DNA of 64,000 nt, taken from Pseudomonas sp. UYIF39. GTDB taxonomy: Bacteria; Pseudomonadota; Gammaproteobacteria; Pseudomonadales; Pseudomonadaceae. The notes below the pieces were generated by a model that searched no databases, was not told the DNA's origin, and saw only the letters and a program-made list of their open reading frames with translations. Location of the stretch: NCBI RefSeq assembly GCF_029963765.1, contig NZ_JALBYU010000032.1, positions 1 through 64,000 on the forward strand. Reading direction: 5' to 3'. The position numbers and the translations under genes were made by a program. Positions 42,887 through 51,788 of this stretch are shown in pieces. The stretch's first letter is position 1. Each line of letters starts with the position of its first letter.

Positions 42887-44233
42887 ATGAACATTCGTGC
42901 ATGGTTCTGTGCGGCAACCCTGTTCGCTCCCGTTATGGGTGGCGGCGTATTGTTTCCCACGACGGCTTCGGCCGCCGACGATCCAATGGGCTCACTGGCT
43001 CGCGGGATATTCGGCGACAGTATGGAGCGTGACCATGGAATCAAGGTCTACGGTTGGGCTCAGGCGGGTATGAGCTACAACAATAACGGCACGGATGACG
43101 TCAGCAAACAGAGCTTCTTTACGTCCGACGAGGGTGTAAACCTCAATCAGTTCGCGTTGGCCGTAGAAAAGAAAGCTAAAAGCAATGTGGTCGGTCGTGT
43201 AGGTCCGTTTCCCGGTCCGATGCCGCAAGAAGCTGACTGGGGGTTTAACGTCACGACCCTTTACGGCAAGGATGCGCGCTATTTCAAGACCTACGGCTGG
43301 GACGAGGACTTTGGGGTTAATCGCGACAACAAGGCCGAAGACGAAGCCTTCACAATCGCTCAGGCCTACGTAGACTTCTATTTTCCGGTACTAGGCGGTT
43401 CGGATCTGATGATCGGGATTTTCCACACACCACTGGAAAATGAGATTGGCTTTGCCTTGCCTTCCCCCGCACCAACTGACTTCTACTCTCACACCTATTC
43501 CTTCATGCACGGCCCGGCGAAACATGCCGGCGCGTTGTATTCCTTCAAATTGCCCTCGGCGCCCGGGGAAAGCATGCTGGGCTTCGAACTGGGTGTGGTT
43601 CAGGGCTGGAACAACCTGCAAGACCCCAACCACGACCCGGACGTGATCGCCAACGTGCGCTGGCGCTCGGCTGATTTCAGCACTTGGATTGACTGGGAAA
43701 ACATCTACGGTAACGGCGCCGGCGACAGCTTTGCCGAGTGCAGTTGCGGCTCGCCGCTGCCGGCCGGGACTAAGGACGATGACTACAAACGCTTGGCCTC
43801 CTACCTGACCTTGTCGCAAGTGCTCGACCCGAACAACCGTGTGGCCTTGGAACTGAACTACGGCAAGCAGGAGCAGGGGGCTTTCGCCGGCTTCGCCAAC
43901 AAGAATGACGCCACCTGGTACGGTACCGACCTGAACTGGTACCACAAACTCAGCGAAAACCTGATGTGGAACAGCCGCGCCGAATGGTTCTACACCGATG
44001 CGCCGGTCCACGTGATGATGGCCAACATCGACCCCGACACCGGGATTCCCGACCCGACATGGGGCAGTTTCTACGGCGTCACCACCAACTTGGCGTGGAC
44101 CCCGACCCCCAACGTGCGCCTGCGTCCGGAGCTACGTTACGACTTCCATTCCGGCCCCGGCCGCGATGCCTATGCCGATGGGCAAAAGGACTCGCAGGTG
44201 GTGGCGTCCTTCGACGTAACGCTGTTCTTCTGA
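42887..44233 (+). CDS. Outer-membrane beta-barrel porin (BBP2-like)
   Basis: The 448-residue product starts at ATG 42887 (GAGGAAGGCAGGT upstream). A signal peptide ends TTASAA (about residue 29). The mature chain has alternating aromatic strands (VYGWAQAGMSYNNN, FNVTTLYGKDARYF, AQAYVDFYFPVLGGSDLMIG) and ends with the aromatic VASFDVTLFF, the signature for barrel insertion. This porin type accompanies ABC uptake of small organic compounds. It heads the transporter cluster, so it is probably the outer-membrane entry for the same substrate. Confidence 0.8.
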   Translation: MNIRAWFCAATLFAPVMGGGVLFPTTASAADDPMGSLARGIFGDSMERDHGIKVYGWAQAGMSYNNNGTDDVSKQSFFTSDEGVNLNQFALAVEKKAKSNVVGRVGPFPGPMPQEADWGFNVTTLYGKDARYFKTYGWDEDFGVNRDNKAEDEAFTIAQAYVDFYFPVLGGSDLMIGIFHTPLENEIGFALPSPAPTDFYSHTYSFMHGPAKHAGALYSFKLPSAPGESMLGFELGVVQGWNNLQDPNHDPDVIANVRWRSADFSTWIDWENIYGNGAGDSFAECSCGSPLPAGTKDDDYKRLASYLTLSQVLDPNNRVALELNYGKQEQGAFAGFANKNDATWYGTDLNWYHKLSENLMWNSRAEWFYTDAPVHVMMANIDPDTGIPDPTWGSFYGVTTNLAWTPTPNVRLRPELRYDFHSGPGRDAYADGQKDSQVVASFDVTLFF

Positions 44234-44317
44234 CCCGACTCTTCCGGTTTTCCCCTGACCCTGCGTGATGGCCCCGCCACACGTTGCGATCCTGTTCGTC
44301 CAGGCTGGAGCCTTCAC

Positions 44318-45628
44318 ATGACAGACAACAACGATAAAAACCTGTTTGGCCGCGACGTTTCCCGGCGCGATTTCCTCCGCGGTACCGGTGTCGCCGCCGG
44401 TGGCGTGGCACTGGCGAGTCTGCCGTTCAACTTCGCCATCGGCGGCGAGCGGGTGATCAAACTCGGCTATGTCAGTCCGCAGACCGGCCCGCTGGCGCCC
44501 TTTGCCGCAGCGGACAATTACATCATCGAATCGCTCAAGCAAACGCTGAAAAACACCATCACTGTTGCCGGCAAAGCTTATCGCCTGGAAGTGATCGTCA
44601 AGGACAGCCAGTCCAACCCCAATCGCGCGGCAGAGGTGGCCAGCGAGTTGATCCTGTCGGACCAGGTCGACCTGATGTTGGTGTCGTCGACGCCGGAAAC
44701 CACCAACCCCGTGTCCGATCAGTGCGAAATCAACGAAATTCCGTGCATTTCCACAGTGGCGCCATGGCAGCCATGGTTCTTCACCAGGGGCGGCAAACCG
44801 GATCAGGGTTTCGAGTGGACCTACCATTTCTTCTGGGGTTTGGAAGATGTGATCGGCACCTACACCGCCATGTGGGGCGCGATGCCCACTAACAAGGTGG
44901 TCGGCGGCCTGTTCCCCAATGATGGCGACGGCAACGCATGGGGCGATCCGAAGTTGGGCTTCCCGCCGGTACTCGCACAAAAGGGCTTTCAACTGGTCGA
45001 CCCAGGTCGCTTCCAAAGTCTGACCGACGATTTCTCCGCGCAAATTGCAGCATTTAAAAAAGCGGAAGTCGAGATCGTCACCGGTGTGGTGATTCCACCT
45101 GACCTCAGTACTTTCTGGACCCAAGCTCGGCAGCAAGGCTTCAAGCCCAAGGCAGTCTCGGTGGGTAAAGCTCTCTTGTTCCCGACTGCGGTCGAGGCGC
45201 TGGGGAAGGCCGGCAACAACCTGTCCACGGAAATCTGGTGGAGCCCGACGCACCCGTTCAGCTCTTCGTTGACTGGCGCAAGTGCGGGGCAACTGGCCCA
45301 GGGTTTCACCCAAGCCACCGGCAAACAATGGACACAGCCGCTGGGTTTTGTGCACGCACTGTTCGAACTGGCGGTGGACATCCTCAAACGCACAGAACAG
45401 GTCGGTGATGCCCACGCGGTTCGGGATGCCTTGCTCAAGACCAACCTCAACACCGTGGTCGGGCCGATCAGTTGGAATGGCGGGCCGGTCAAGAACGTTG
45501 CCAAGACCCCGCTGGTCAGCGGCCAGTGGCGTTTGGGCCAAGACAATAAGTACGACTTGGTGATCACCAGCAACACGACCGCGCCGGCGATTCCGCTGGG
45601 CGGCGAGATGCAGGCAATTACCTATTGA
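44318..45628 (+). CDS. ABC transporter substrate-binding protein, Tat-exported, branched-chain type
   Basis: A 436-residue periplasmic binding protein of the LivK/amide type (VIKLGYVSPQTGPLAPFAAA). The N-terminus has a twin-arginine signal, SRRDFLRGTGVAAGGVALAS, so it folds in the cytoplasm before export; most LivK relatives use Sec. It is followed in order by two ATPases and two permeases. The dioxygenase genes beyond suggest an aromatic ligand; this is inference from context. Confidence 0.88.
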   Translation: MTDNNDKNLFGRDVSRRDFLRGTGVAAGGVALASLPFNFAIGGERVIKLGYVSPQTGPLAPFAAADNYIIESLKQTLKNTITVAGKAYRLEVIVKDSQSNPNRAAEVASELILSDQVDLMLVSSTPETTNPVSDQCEINEIPCISTVAPWQPWFFTRGGKPDQGFEWTYHFFWGLEDVIGTYTAMWGAMPTNKVVGGLFPNDGDGNAWGDPKLGFPPVLAQKGFQLVDPGRFQSLTDDFSAQIAAFKKAEVEIVTGVVIPPDLSTFWTQARQQGFKPKAVSVGKALLFPTAVEALGKAGNNLSTEIWWSPTHPFSSSLTGASAGQLAQGFTQATGKQWTQPLGFVHALFELAVDILKRTEQVGDAHAVRDALLKTNLNTVVGPISWNGGPVKNVAKTPLVSGQWRLGQDNKYDLVITSNTTAPAIPLGGEMQAITY

Positions 45629-45653
45629 TCGCGCGACTGGACAAGGGTGCACC

Positions 45654-46379
45654 ATGCAAGAGCCACTTCTGAAAATCAGTGACGTGCACAAGAGCTACGG
45701 CTCGGTGAAGGTTACAGACGCCATGAGCCTGAACCTGCAACCGGGAGAAGCTCTGGGCATCATCGGCCCCAACGGCGCGGGCAAGAGTACGCTGTTCAAC
45801 CTGATCGCCGGCGGCGTGGCAGCGGACAAGGGCTCGATCCATTTCGAGGGCCGCGACGTCACCCGCGTGCCGGTTTTCAAGCGCTGCCAGCAAGGCATCG
45901 GCCGCTCTCACCAGATTCCCCATCCGTTCGTGAAAATGACCGTATTCGAGAACCTGCTGGTGGGTGCGACTTTCGGTGCCGGGTTGCCGGATAAGGAAGC
46001 CAGCCAATGGTGTGCACAAACCCTGGAGCTGACCGGGCTGATGCGCAAGGCCAATGTGCTTGCCGGTTCACTAACTCTCCTCGACCGCAAACGTCTGGAA
46101 ATGGCCCGCGCGTTGTCGACCCAGCCGCGTTTGTTGCTGCTCGACGAAATCGCCGGCGGGCTGACTGAGCCGGAATGCTTGGCGCTGGTGGAGACCATCC
46201 AGGGAATTCATAAGTCGGGCGTTGCCATCATCTGGGTCGAGCACATCGTACACGCCTTGCTAGCGGTGGTCAGTCGCCTAACGGTGATCAACTTCGGCGC
46301 GAAGCTGGCTGAGGGCGAACCGCGGAGCGTGATGGCCGATCCTCGGGTTCAGGACATCTACATGGGCATCGGGAGCTGA
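45654..46379 (+). CDS. ABC transporter ATPase, LivG type
   Basis: A 241-residue ATPase with Walker A GPNGAGKST and Walker B LLLLDEIAGGL. The signature region reads LAGSLTLLDRKRLEMARAL, where most ABC proteins have LSGGQ, a departure known in part of this subfamily. It lies 25 bases after the binding-protein gene and 3 bases before the next ATPase gene. Confidence 0.9.
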   Translation: MQEPLLKISDVHKSYGSVKVTDAMSLNLQPGEALGIIGPNGAGKSTLFNLIAGGVAADKGSIHFEGRDVTRVPVFKRCQQGIGRSHQIPHPFVKMTVFENLLVGATFGAGLPDKEASQWCAQTLELTGLMRKANVLAGSLTLLDRKRLEMARALSTQPRLLLLDEIAGGLTEPECLALVETIQGIHKSGVAIIWVEHIVHALLAVVSRLTVINFGAKLAEGEPRSVMADPRVQDIYMGIGS

Positions 46380-46382
46380 CGC

Positions 46383-47075
46383 ATGCTAACCATCGAAAAA
46401 CTTTGTGCCGGCTACGGCGACTTCCAAGCGCTGTTCGACATCAGTCTGACCCTTGATGCCGGGGAAACCGTGGCCATCATCGGCTCTAACGGTGCTGGCA
46501 AGTCGACCTTCCTACGCTCGCTGGCGGGGCTGATCAGTAATCAACTCGACTCCATTCGCTTCAACGGCGAGGCCATTGGCAACATGGCTGCCAATCAGGT
46601 TGTAGAGCGGGGCATCGCCTTGGTGCCGGAAGGCCGAAAGTTGTTTCCTTCGCTCAGCGTTGAGGAAAATTTGCTGATTGGTGCTTACAGCAAACGTCCC
46701 GGGCCTTGGAATCTTGCACGCATTTATCAGCTATTCCCGGTATTGGATCAAATGCGCAACCGTCCTGGTACAGCACTCTCTGGCGGCCAGCAGCAGATGG
46801 TCGCAATAGGCCGAGGTTTGATGGCGAACCCGCAACTGCTGCTGTGTGACGAGATCAGCTTGGGACTGGCCCCGACCACGATCAAGGACATATACGCAGC
46901 ATTACCCTCAATCAAAGCTGACGGCACTACGTTGGTTCTCGTCGAGCAGGATATCAATCAAGCACTGAGTGTATGCGACCGCTTCTATTGCTTCCAGGAG
47001 GGGCGCGTCTCCCTGACCGGACGTCCAGGGGAAGCGGATAAAGCTCAGATCAAAGCCGCGTATTTCGGGATCTAG
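46383..47075 (+). CDS. ABC transporter ATPase, LivF type
   Basis: A 230-residue ATPase: Walker A GSNGAGKST, signature LSGGQQQMVAIGRGL, Walker B LLLCDEISLGL. It pairs with the LivG-type protein to drive the two permeases. It starts 3 bases after livG and ends 2 bases before the first permease gene. Confidence 0.92.
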   Translation: MLTIEKLCAGYGDFQALFDISLTLDAGETVAIIGSNGAGKSTFLRSLAGLISNQLDSIRFNGEAIGNMAANQVVERGIALVPEGRKLFPSLSVEENLLIGAYSKRPGPWNLARIYQLFPVLDQMRNRPGTALSGGQQQMVAIGRGLMANPQLLLCDEISLGLAPTTIKDIYAALPSIKADGTTLVLVEQDINQALSVCDRFYCFQEGRVSLTGRPGEADKAQIKAAYFGI

Positions 47076-47077
47076 TT

Positions 47078-47941
47078 ATGGAATGGCTCAATACACTTAT
47101 CCAGGGCATGTTGCTCGGTGGCCTTTACGCGATGTTTGCCGTGGGCCTTTCCCTGATGTTTGGCATCATGCGCCTAGTCAATATTGCGCATGGCGACTTC
47201 ATCGTGCTGGCTTCGTACCTCGCACTCATGGTTGTCAACCATCTAGGACTCAGTCCGCTCGCTAGCCTGCTCATCGTCGTACCGCTCATGTTCGTATTCG
47301 GATATTTGCTTCAACGTCTGCTGCTCAACAGAACGCTCGGTCAAGACATCTTGCCACCGCTGCTAGTGACCTTCGGGCTGTCGATTATTGTGCAGAACGT
47401 GCTCCTCGAATTTTTCAGCGCGGACAGCCAAAAGCTCTCGCAGGGCGACCTTGAAGTAGCAAGCGTGGGCTTCGGAAGCCTCAATGTGGGTGTCATGCCA
47501 CTCATTGTTTTTTGCAGCGCGTTGCTGATCATCGGCGGACTCCAATTACTGTTTTTCAAAACCGCCGTAGGGCGGGCATTTCGCGCAACGTCGGATGACC
47601 AGAACACCGCACGACTAATGGGCGTGAACAACGCACATATTTTTGGCTTGGCAATGGCGCTCGCGATGGCCGTAGTTTCGATTGCCGGAGTGTTCTTAGC
47701 GATCCGCACGAGCTTTGACCCAACGGTGGGACCGGCGCGGCTGTTGTACGGCTTCGAAGCAGTGATCATCGGTGGCTTGGGTAGTCTGTGGGGCACCCTG
47801 GCCGGCGGAGTAATTCTTGGTGTTGCCCAAGCGCTGGGGGCAAAAATCGATCCCGGCTGGCAAATCCTTGCTGGTCACCTTGTGTTTCTGCTGATCTTGG
47901 TCGTGCGCCCGCGTGGCCTGTTTCCCCGGAGTGTCGATTGA
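47078..47941 (+). CDS. ABC transporter permease, LivH type
   Basis: A 287-residue inner-membrane permease with about eight hydrophobic segments. It has the usual GLYAMFAVGLSLMFGIMRLV start and a FEAVIIGGLGSLWGTLAGGV segment near the end. Its stop overlaps the next start (TGATG). Confidence 0.92.
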   Translation: MEWLNTLIQGMLLGGLYAMFAVGLSLMFGIMRLVNIAHGDFIVLASYLALMVVNHLGLSPLASLLIVVPLMFVFGYLLQRLLLNRTLGQDILPPLLVTFGLSIIVQNVLLEFFSADSQKLSQGDLEVASVGFGSLNVGVMPLIVFCSALLIIGGLQLLFFKTAVGRAFRATSDDQNTARLMGVNNAHIFGLAMALAMAVVSIAGVFLAIRTSFDPTVGPARLLYGFEAVIIGGLGSLWGTLAGGVILGVAQALGAKIDPGWQILAGHLVFLLILVVRPRGLFPRSVD

Positions 47942-48975
47942 TGAATGTCTTAAATAATTCCGCGCTCGACTTTCGTGTGCAACGTACAACCACCAGCAGT
48001 CTTATTGGTCTGTCGTTGCTAGGGATCTGCGTTTTGATTCTGATCAGTGCGCCGTTTTGGGCGGACCGTTCAAGTCTGCGGCTAGTGGTGGAGTTCGCTT
48101 ATTACCTGGCGCTGGCGCAGATGTGGAACTTGTTGGCGGGTTACGCGGGCATGGTGTCCGTCGGGCAGCAGGCTTTTGTGGGCCTGGGAGGATACCTGTT
48201 GTTCATGCTGTCCACCCGGTTTGGTGTGCCGCCATTGTTTGCGGTTTTGCTTTCCGGCGTAGTGGTTGCGGTGCTGGCGGTTCCTACCGCATTGATTGTG
48301 TTCCGACTGCGCGGGGCCTACTTTGCCATTGGCACTTGGGTCGTTGCTGAGGTATTCCGTCTTGGCCTCGCACAGATGAGCAGTCTTGGCGGCGGTTCCG
48401 GGCAGAGCTTGCCGGCGACAATTGTGAGGCAGATCGGTACTGATCGGGACGAGCGGGAGATGCTGATTTACTTCACTGCGCTGGCCATCGCCATTGCCGC
48501 GGTGGCAGTGGTGTTCTTTTTGCTGCGCTCGCGACAGGGTCTGGCACTTGCTTCGATCCGCGATTCCGAGCCGGCATCCGGCAGCCTCGGCGTCGACACC
48601 TTCCGCACCAAACTAATGGTGTACGTGCTGGCCGCGGGGAGTACAGGTGTGGTCGGGGCACTGATCTTCCTGCAAAAACTGCGTATCTCCCCGGATGCGG
48701 CGTTCAATCTTCAGGACTGGACGGCAGTGGTGATTTTCATCGTCATCATCGGGGGCATCGGCACGCTGGAAGGGCCCTTGATCGGCACGGCGATTTACTT
48801 CGTGTTGCGTGGATGCCTGGCGCAATACGGTGCGGTGTACATGATCATTCTGGGGCTGGTCGCGGTGGTCATGATGCTTAAAGCGCCGCAGGGTGTATGG
48901 GGGTTGATCAATGAGCGATTCGGATGGCAAATTTTCCCGATGCAGCGACGGCTTTCTGCTTCGCATAGCGGTTAA
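47941..48975 (+). CDS. ABC transporter permease, LivM type
   Basis: A 344-residue permease with eight to ten hydrophobic segments. It contains MWNLLAGYAGMVSVGQQAF and VVIFIVIIGGIGTLEGPLIG, typical of LivM. I chose the ATG at 47941, which overlaps the stop of the LivH-type gene; a frame extending upstream is a shadow of that gene. It completes the five-part importer. Confidence 0.92.
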   Translation: MNVLNNSALDFRVQRTTTSSLIGLSLLGICVLILISAPFWADRSSLRLVVEFAYYLALAQMWNLLAGYAGMVSVGQQAFVGLGGYLLFMLSTRFGVPPLFAVLLSGVVVAVLAVPTALIVFRLRGAYFAIGTWVVAEVFRLGLAQMSSLGGGSGQSLPATIVRQIGTDRDEREMLIYFTALAIAIAAVAVVFFLLRSRQGLALASIRDSEPASGSLGVDTFRTKLMVYVLAAGSTGVVGALIFLQKLRISPDAAFNLQDWTAVVIFIVIIGGIGTLEGPLIGTAIYFVLRGCLAQYGAVYMIILGLVAVVMMLKAPQGVWGLINERFGWQIFPMQRRLSASHSG

Positions 48976-49060
48976 CGATCGGCGGGCAGTGGAGTGCTGG
49001 ATGCCGACACGTTAACCTCGACACTCCAATAAAAACAAAGATTCCCAGAGAGCCCGCGTT

Positions 49061-49990
49061 ATGGATCGTTTACTCAGTGTCGAAGCTTTTGTGCGAGTTG
49101 CCGAAACCGGGAATTTCGCCAGGGCTGCACAGCAGTTGGGCGTAACTCGCTCGGTAATTACCCACCGCATCCAACAACTGGAACAGTTTGTAAACGCACC
49201 GCTGTTCCATCGCAGCACTCGCCATGTCCGCCTCTCTGAAGTAGGCGAAACGTACTACAAAGAGTGCGCAGATATGGTGGCGAGCTTCAATTCACTCACT
49301 GAGCATATGAGAGAGCAGCGAGCCAAGCCGATAGGAAAACTCCGCGTGCAAATGCTCCCAGGATTCGCCATCAGTCATTTCGGCAGAATGCTGGCTGAAT
49401 TCACCCGGTTGTACCCCGATATTGAGGTTGATGTAATCGTCAACGACCGGGTGGTGGATCCCATCGAGGAGGGCTTTGACGTGGCGTTTCAGATGTTCCC
49501 TCCAATGGCCGAGACGTTAATTGAACGCAAGCTTTTTAGCGTCCGTCGATTGTTCTGCATCTCGCCGGAATACGCTGAAAATTTCGGTGTACCCACGCAC
49601 CCTCAACAGCTTCTCCAGCACAAGATTGCTTTGTATGAAGGCTACCCCTCGCGAAACCGTTGGATATTCACGAAAGATGGCGAGCAGGTAGAGCTGAGTC
49701 TGCCTGGTCAGGTGCGATCAAATTCGGTGCATATGCTTCGCGATTATGCGTCGACGGGCGTATGTATTGTCTGCCTCCCGACTCTTGTGGCAAGCGAAGA
49801 CTTGCTCAGCGGCAAGCTGATTCCAGTCTTGCCGGAGTATGCCCTTTCGTCGTTCAATTTTTCCGCGGTCTACCCAGCGACTCAGCGCAGGGCCCTCAAA
49901 GTGCGAACCTTGATCGATTTTTTAGTGGGGAAATTTGGCGAGGAGCCTTGTTGGGACCAGCCATTGCTTGAACGAGGCTGGGTGCACTAG
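49061..49990 (+). CDS. LysR-family transcriptional regulator
   Basis: A 309-residue regulator. The N-terminal winged helix (LLSVEAFVRVAETGNFARAA, then QLGVTRSVITHRIQQLE) is followed by an effector-binding domain. It lies between the transporter and the hydroquinone genes, same strand. A perfect inverted repeat (50008-50030) follows directly and is a plausible binding site. It should activate the dioxygenase operon, with the pathway substrate or an intermediate as inducer; in p-nitrophenol degraders LysR proteins play this part. Confidence 0.88.
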   Translation: MDRLLSVEAFVRVAETGNFARAAQQLGVTRSVITHRIQQLEQFVNAPLFHRSTRHVRLSEVGETYYKECADMVASFNSLTEHMREQRAKPIGKLRVQMLPGFAISHFGRMLAEFTRLYPDIEVDVIVNDRVVDPIEEGFDVAFQMFPPMAETLIERKLFSVRRLFCISPEYAENFGVPTHPQQLLQHKIALYEGYPSRNRWIFTKDGEQVELSLPGQVRSNSVHMLRDYASTGVCIVCLPTLVASEDLLSGKLIPVLPEYALSSFNFSAVYPATQRRALKVRTLIDFLVGKFGEEPCWDQPLLERGWVH

Positions 49991-50007
49991 CGGCGCATTG
50001 TCGGATG

Positions 50008-50030
50008 AGTGTTTGCGTTTCGCAAACACT
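50008..50030. promoter_or_regulatory. Inverted repeat, probable LysR-type operator
   Basis: AGTGTTTGCG, TTT, CGCAAACACT: perfect 10-bp arms. The inner TTGCGTTTCGCAA has the T-N11-A form of LysR-type sites. It lies 87 bases before the first dioxygenase gene and has no T-run, so an operator is likelier than a terminator. Confidence 0.6.
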
Positions 50031-50116
50031 GTTGTCGTCAGACCTCCAATTGTTCCAAGTCAAGCAGCGTCGTACTGTTGGCTCACTGTTACTACAACAA
50101 CAAGACGGTGAGAACC

Positions 50117-50611
50117 ATGAGCAGCGCTGCAATCCAAACGTTTTTTGGTTCGCTTGAGAACTACAGCAAAGGTTCAGTAGAACTCATCAGCGGGCAAGCC
50201 AGCCATTACGCTTTCTCGAACATTTTCGAGGTGGCGCAAAAATCCCTTCCTTACGAAAAAGTAGTCGTCGGACTGAACCTCGATTACGTGATTGAGACTC
50301 TGCGCGCTGAAGGGCAATCGCCTTGGTACACGGCCGCGCACGACGAGTTCGCTGTGGTTATGGACGGTGAAGTCCGGGTCGATTTCCTGAAGCTCAGCAC
50401 GCCACTGGTCACCGGCGAAGGCACTCAACTGGCGGGCGAGATTCCTGAGGGCAAGCCTATGGGCTACGTCCTGCTCAAGCGCGGCCATCAGTGCATTTTG
50501 CCAGCCGGTGTCGCCTATCGATTTGAAGCAGATCGTCCAGGCGTGATCTTGCAACAGACAATCAAAGGTCCTCTGTCTATCGAGAAATGGGCAGACATCT
50601 GCATCAAGTGA
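50117..50611 (+). CDS. pnpC1: Hydroquinone 1,2-dioxygenase, small subunit
   Basis: A 164-residue subunit of the two-component Fe(II) hydroquinone dioxygenase (PnpC1C2, HapCD), which opens hydroquinone to 4-hydroxymuconic semialdehyde. The protein is a cupin-like fold (VMDGEVRVDFLKL, GYVLLKRGHQCILPAGVAYRF). The small subunit does not hold iron; that lies in the larger one encoded next. The ATG at 50117 has GGTGAG upstream. It starts the catabolic operon. Confidence 0.85.
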   Translation: MSSAAIQTFFGSLENYSKGSVELISGQASHYAFSNIFEVAQKSLPYEKVVVGLNLDYVIETLRAEGQSPWYTAAHDEFAVVMDGEVRVDFLKLSTPLVTGEGTQLAGEIPEGKPMGYVLLKRGHQCILPAGVAYRFEADRPGVILQQTIKGPLSIEKWADICIK

Positions 50612-50677
50612 CCAATTTGGTTGAGCTGTTCAGCTCTGCTGCCACCTCCATACAAAAGCAACAAGAGGAATACATTC

Positions 50678-51697
50678 ATGGCCATGCTTGAAAACGCCGC
50701 TGATGGCGCAACCTTTGCCGACGATGAAGTCAAAGCCAGCGAACCCCATGCCGTAACGGGTTACCGCTCGTTCCAACTCGGTGCCTTCGAACTTTCGCGA
50801 GATGAGTACTTTGCTCGCATCACCTGGCCAGCCAAGGGGCAGACTCGATCGCACCTGATCCCAATCGACGCATTTCTTCGTGCCATGATGCGCGATGTCG
50901 CTTGGGGGTTCTTCTACGGCTGGGTCAACTTCGACCACGTCATCGGCACTCGCAACTATTATGGCAAGGTTGACCTGTATGCCGGCACGTTCAATGGGAC
51001 GCTCAAAGCCGCTGGAGTCAATTACACCGAGAATTTTGAAACGCCTTTAATCATGGCAACGTTCAAAGCCATTCTGCGCGACTGGGTCAACGCCACCTTT
51101 GACCCGTTTGCAGCACCGGAAGAAACCGGCACGGCGTTCGGCCGAAAAAACGGCAATAACATTGAAGCCATCGAACGCTTCCGCATCGCCACAAAGCGCA
51201 TGCCGGGCCTGCCGGATGACTCGCCGCTGCGCAACGATCTGCCGGTAAATCGCCAATTCATCGATGTCTCCCAAGATGAGCCGGAAGTTCACGCGGCCGA
51301 AGGATTTGAAGGCGAATTGCATGCCTTCAGCCTGTTCAAGTACCTGTCGCGGTCCGACGTAACCTGGAACCCGAGTGTTACCTCGGTCTGTAAGGCAAGT
51401 CTGTTTTGCCCAACCACTGAAGAATTCATTCTGCCCGTTTTCCATGGCAACGACCGTGTTGAGTGGTTCTTGCAACTGTCAGACGAAATCATTTGGGATG
51501 TCGGCGATAAAGACGATGGCAATCCGCGCGCTCGCATCACCATGCGTGCCGGCGACATTTGCGCTATGCCGGCAGATATCCGTCACCAAGGGTACTCAAC
51601 AAAACGTTCGATGCTCTTGGTGTGGGAAAACGCGACGCCGAACCTGCCGCAACGGTACGAGAGCGGCGAACTGAAGCCGTACCCAATCGAATTCTAA
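50678..51697 (+). CDS. pnpC2: Hydroquinone 1,2-dioxygenase, large (iron) subunit
   Basis: The 339-residue catalytic subunit. As I recall the structure of a p-nitrophenol-pathway enzyme, iron is held by His256, Asn258, Glu262 and His303. Here counting gives His256, Asn258 and Glu262 in FHGNDRVEW and His303 in DIRHQG, at the same positions. I chose the ATG at 50678 after AGAGGAATACATTC; an earlier start adds 19 residues of leader. It works with the preceding small subunit. Confidence 0.9.
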   Translation: MAMLENAADGATFADDEVKASEPHAVTGYRSFQLGAFELSRDEYFARITWPAKGQTRSHLIPIDAFLRAMMRDVAWGFFYGWVNFDHVIGTRNYYGKVDLYAGTFNGTLKAAGVNYTENFETPLIMATFKAILRDWVNATFDPFAAPEETGTAFGRKNGNNIEAIERFRIATKRMPGLPDDSPLRNDLPVNRQFIDVSQDEPEVHAAEGFEGELHAFSLFKYLSRSDVTWNPSVTSVCKASLFCPTTEEFILPVFHGNDRVEWFLQLSDEIIWDVGDKDDGNPRARITMRAGDICAMPADIRHQGYSTKRSMLLVWENATPNLPQRYESGELKPYPIEF

Positions 51698-51788
51698 GAC
51701 ACGCGTGAACAGCCCGGTTCGCATCGGGCTTAGCGCAAAAGAATCCAGTTGCCAGGCTGCGCCATCGGCACAGCGCGAGGAATACATT

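Noticed and set aside
42562..43044. 160-codon minus-strand frame before and across the porin start
   Set aside because: Runs against the porin gene and has no family resemblance.
44132..45691. 519-codon minus-strand frame opposite the binding protein
   Set aside because: Antisense shadow; the plus-strand Tat signal and binding-protein domain are unmistakable.
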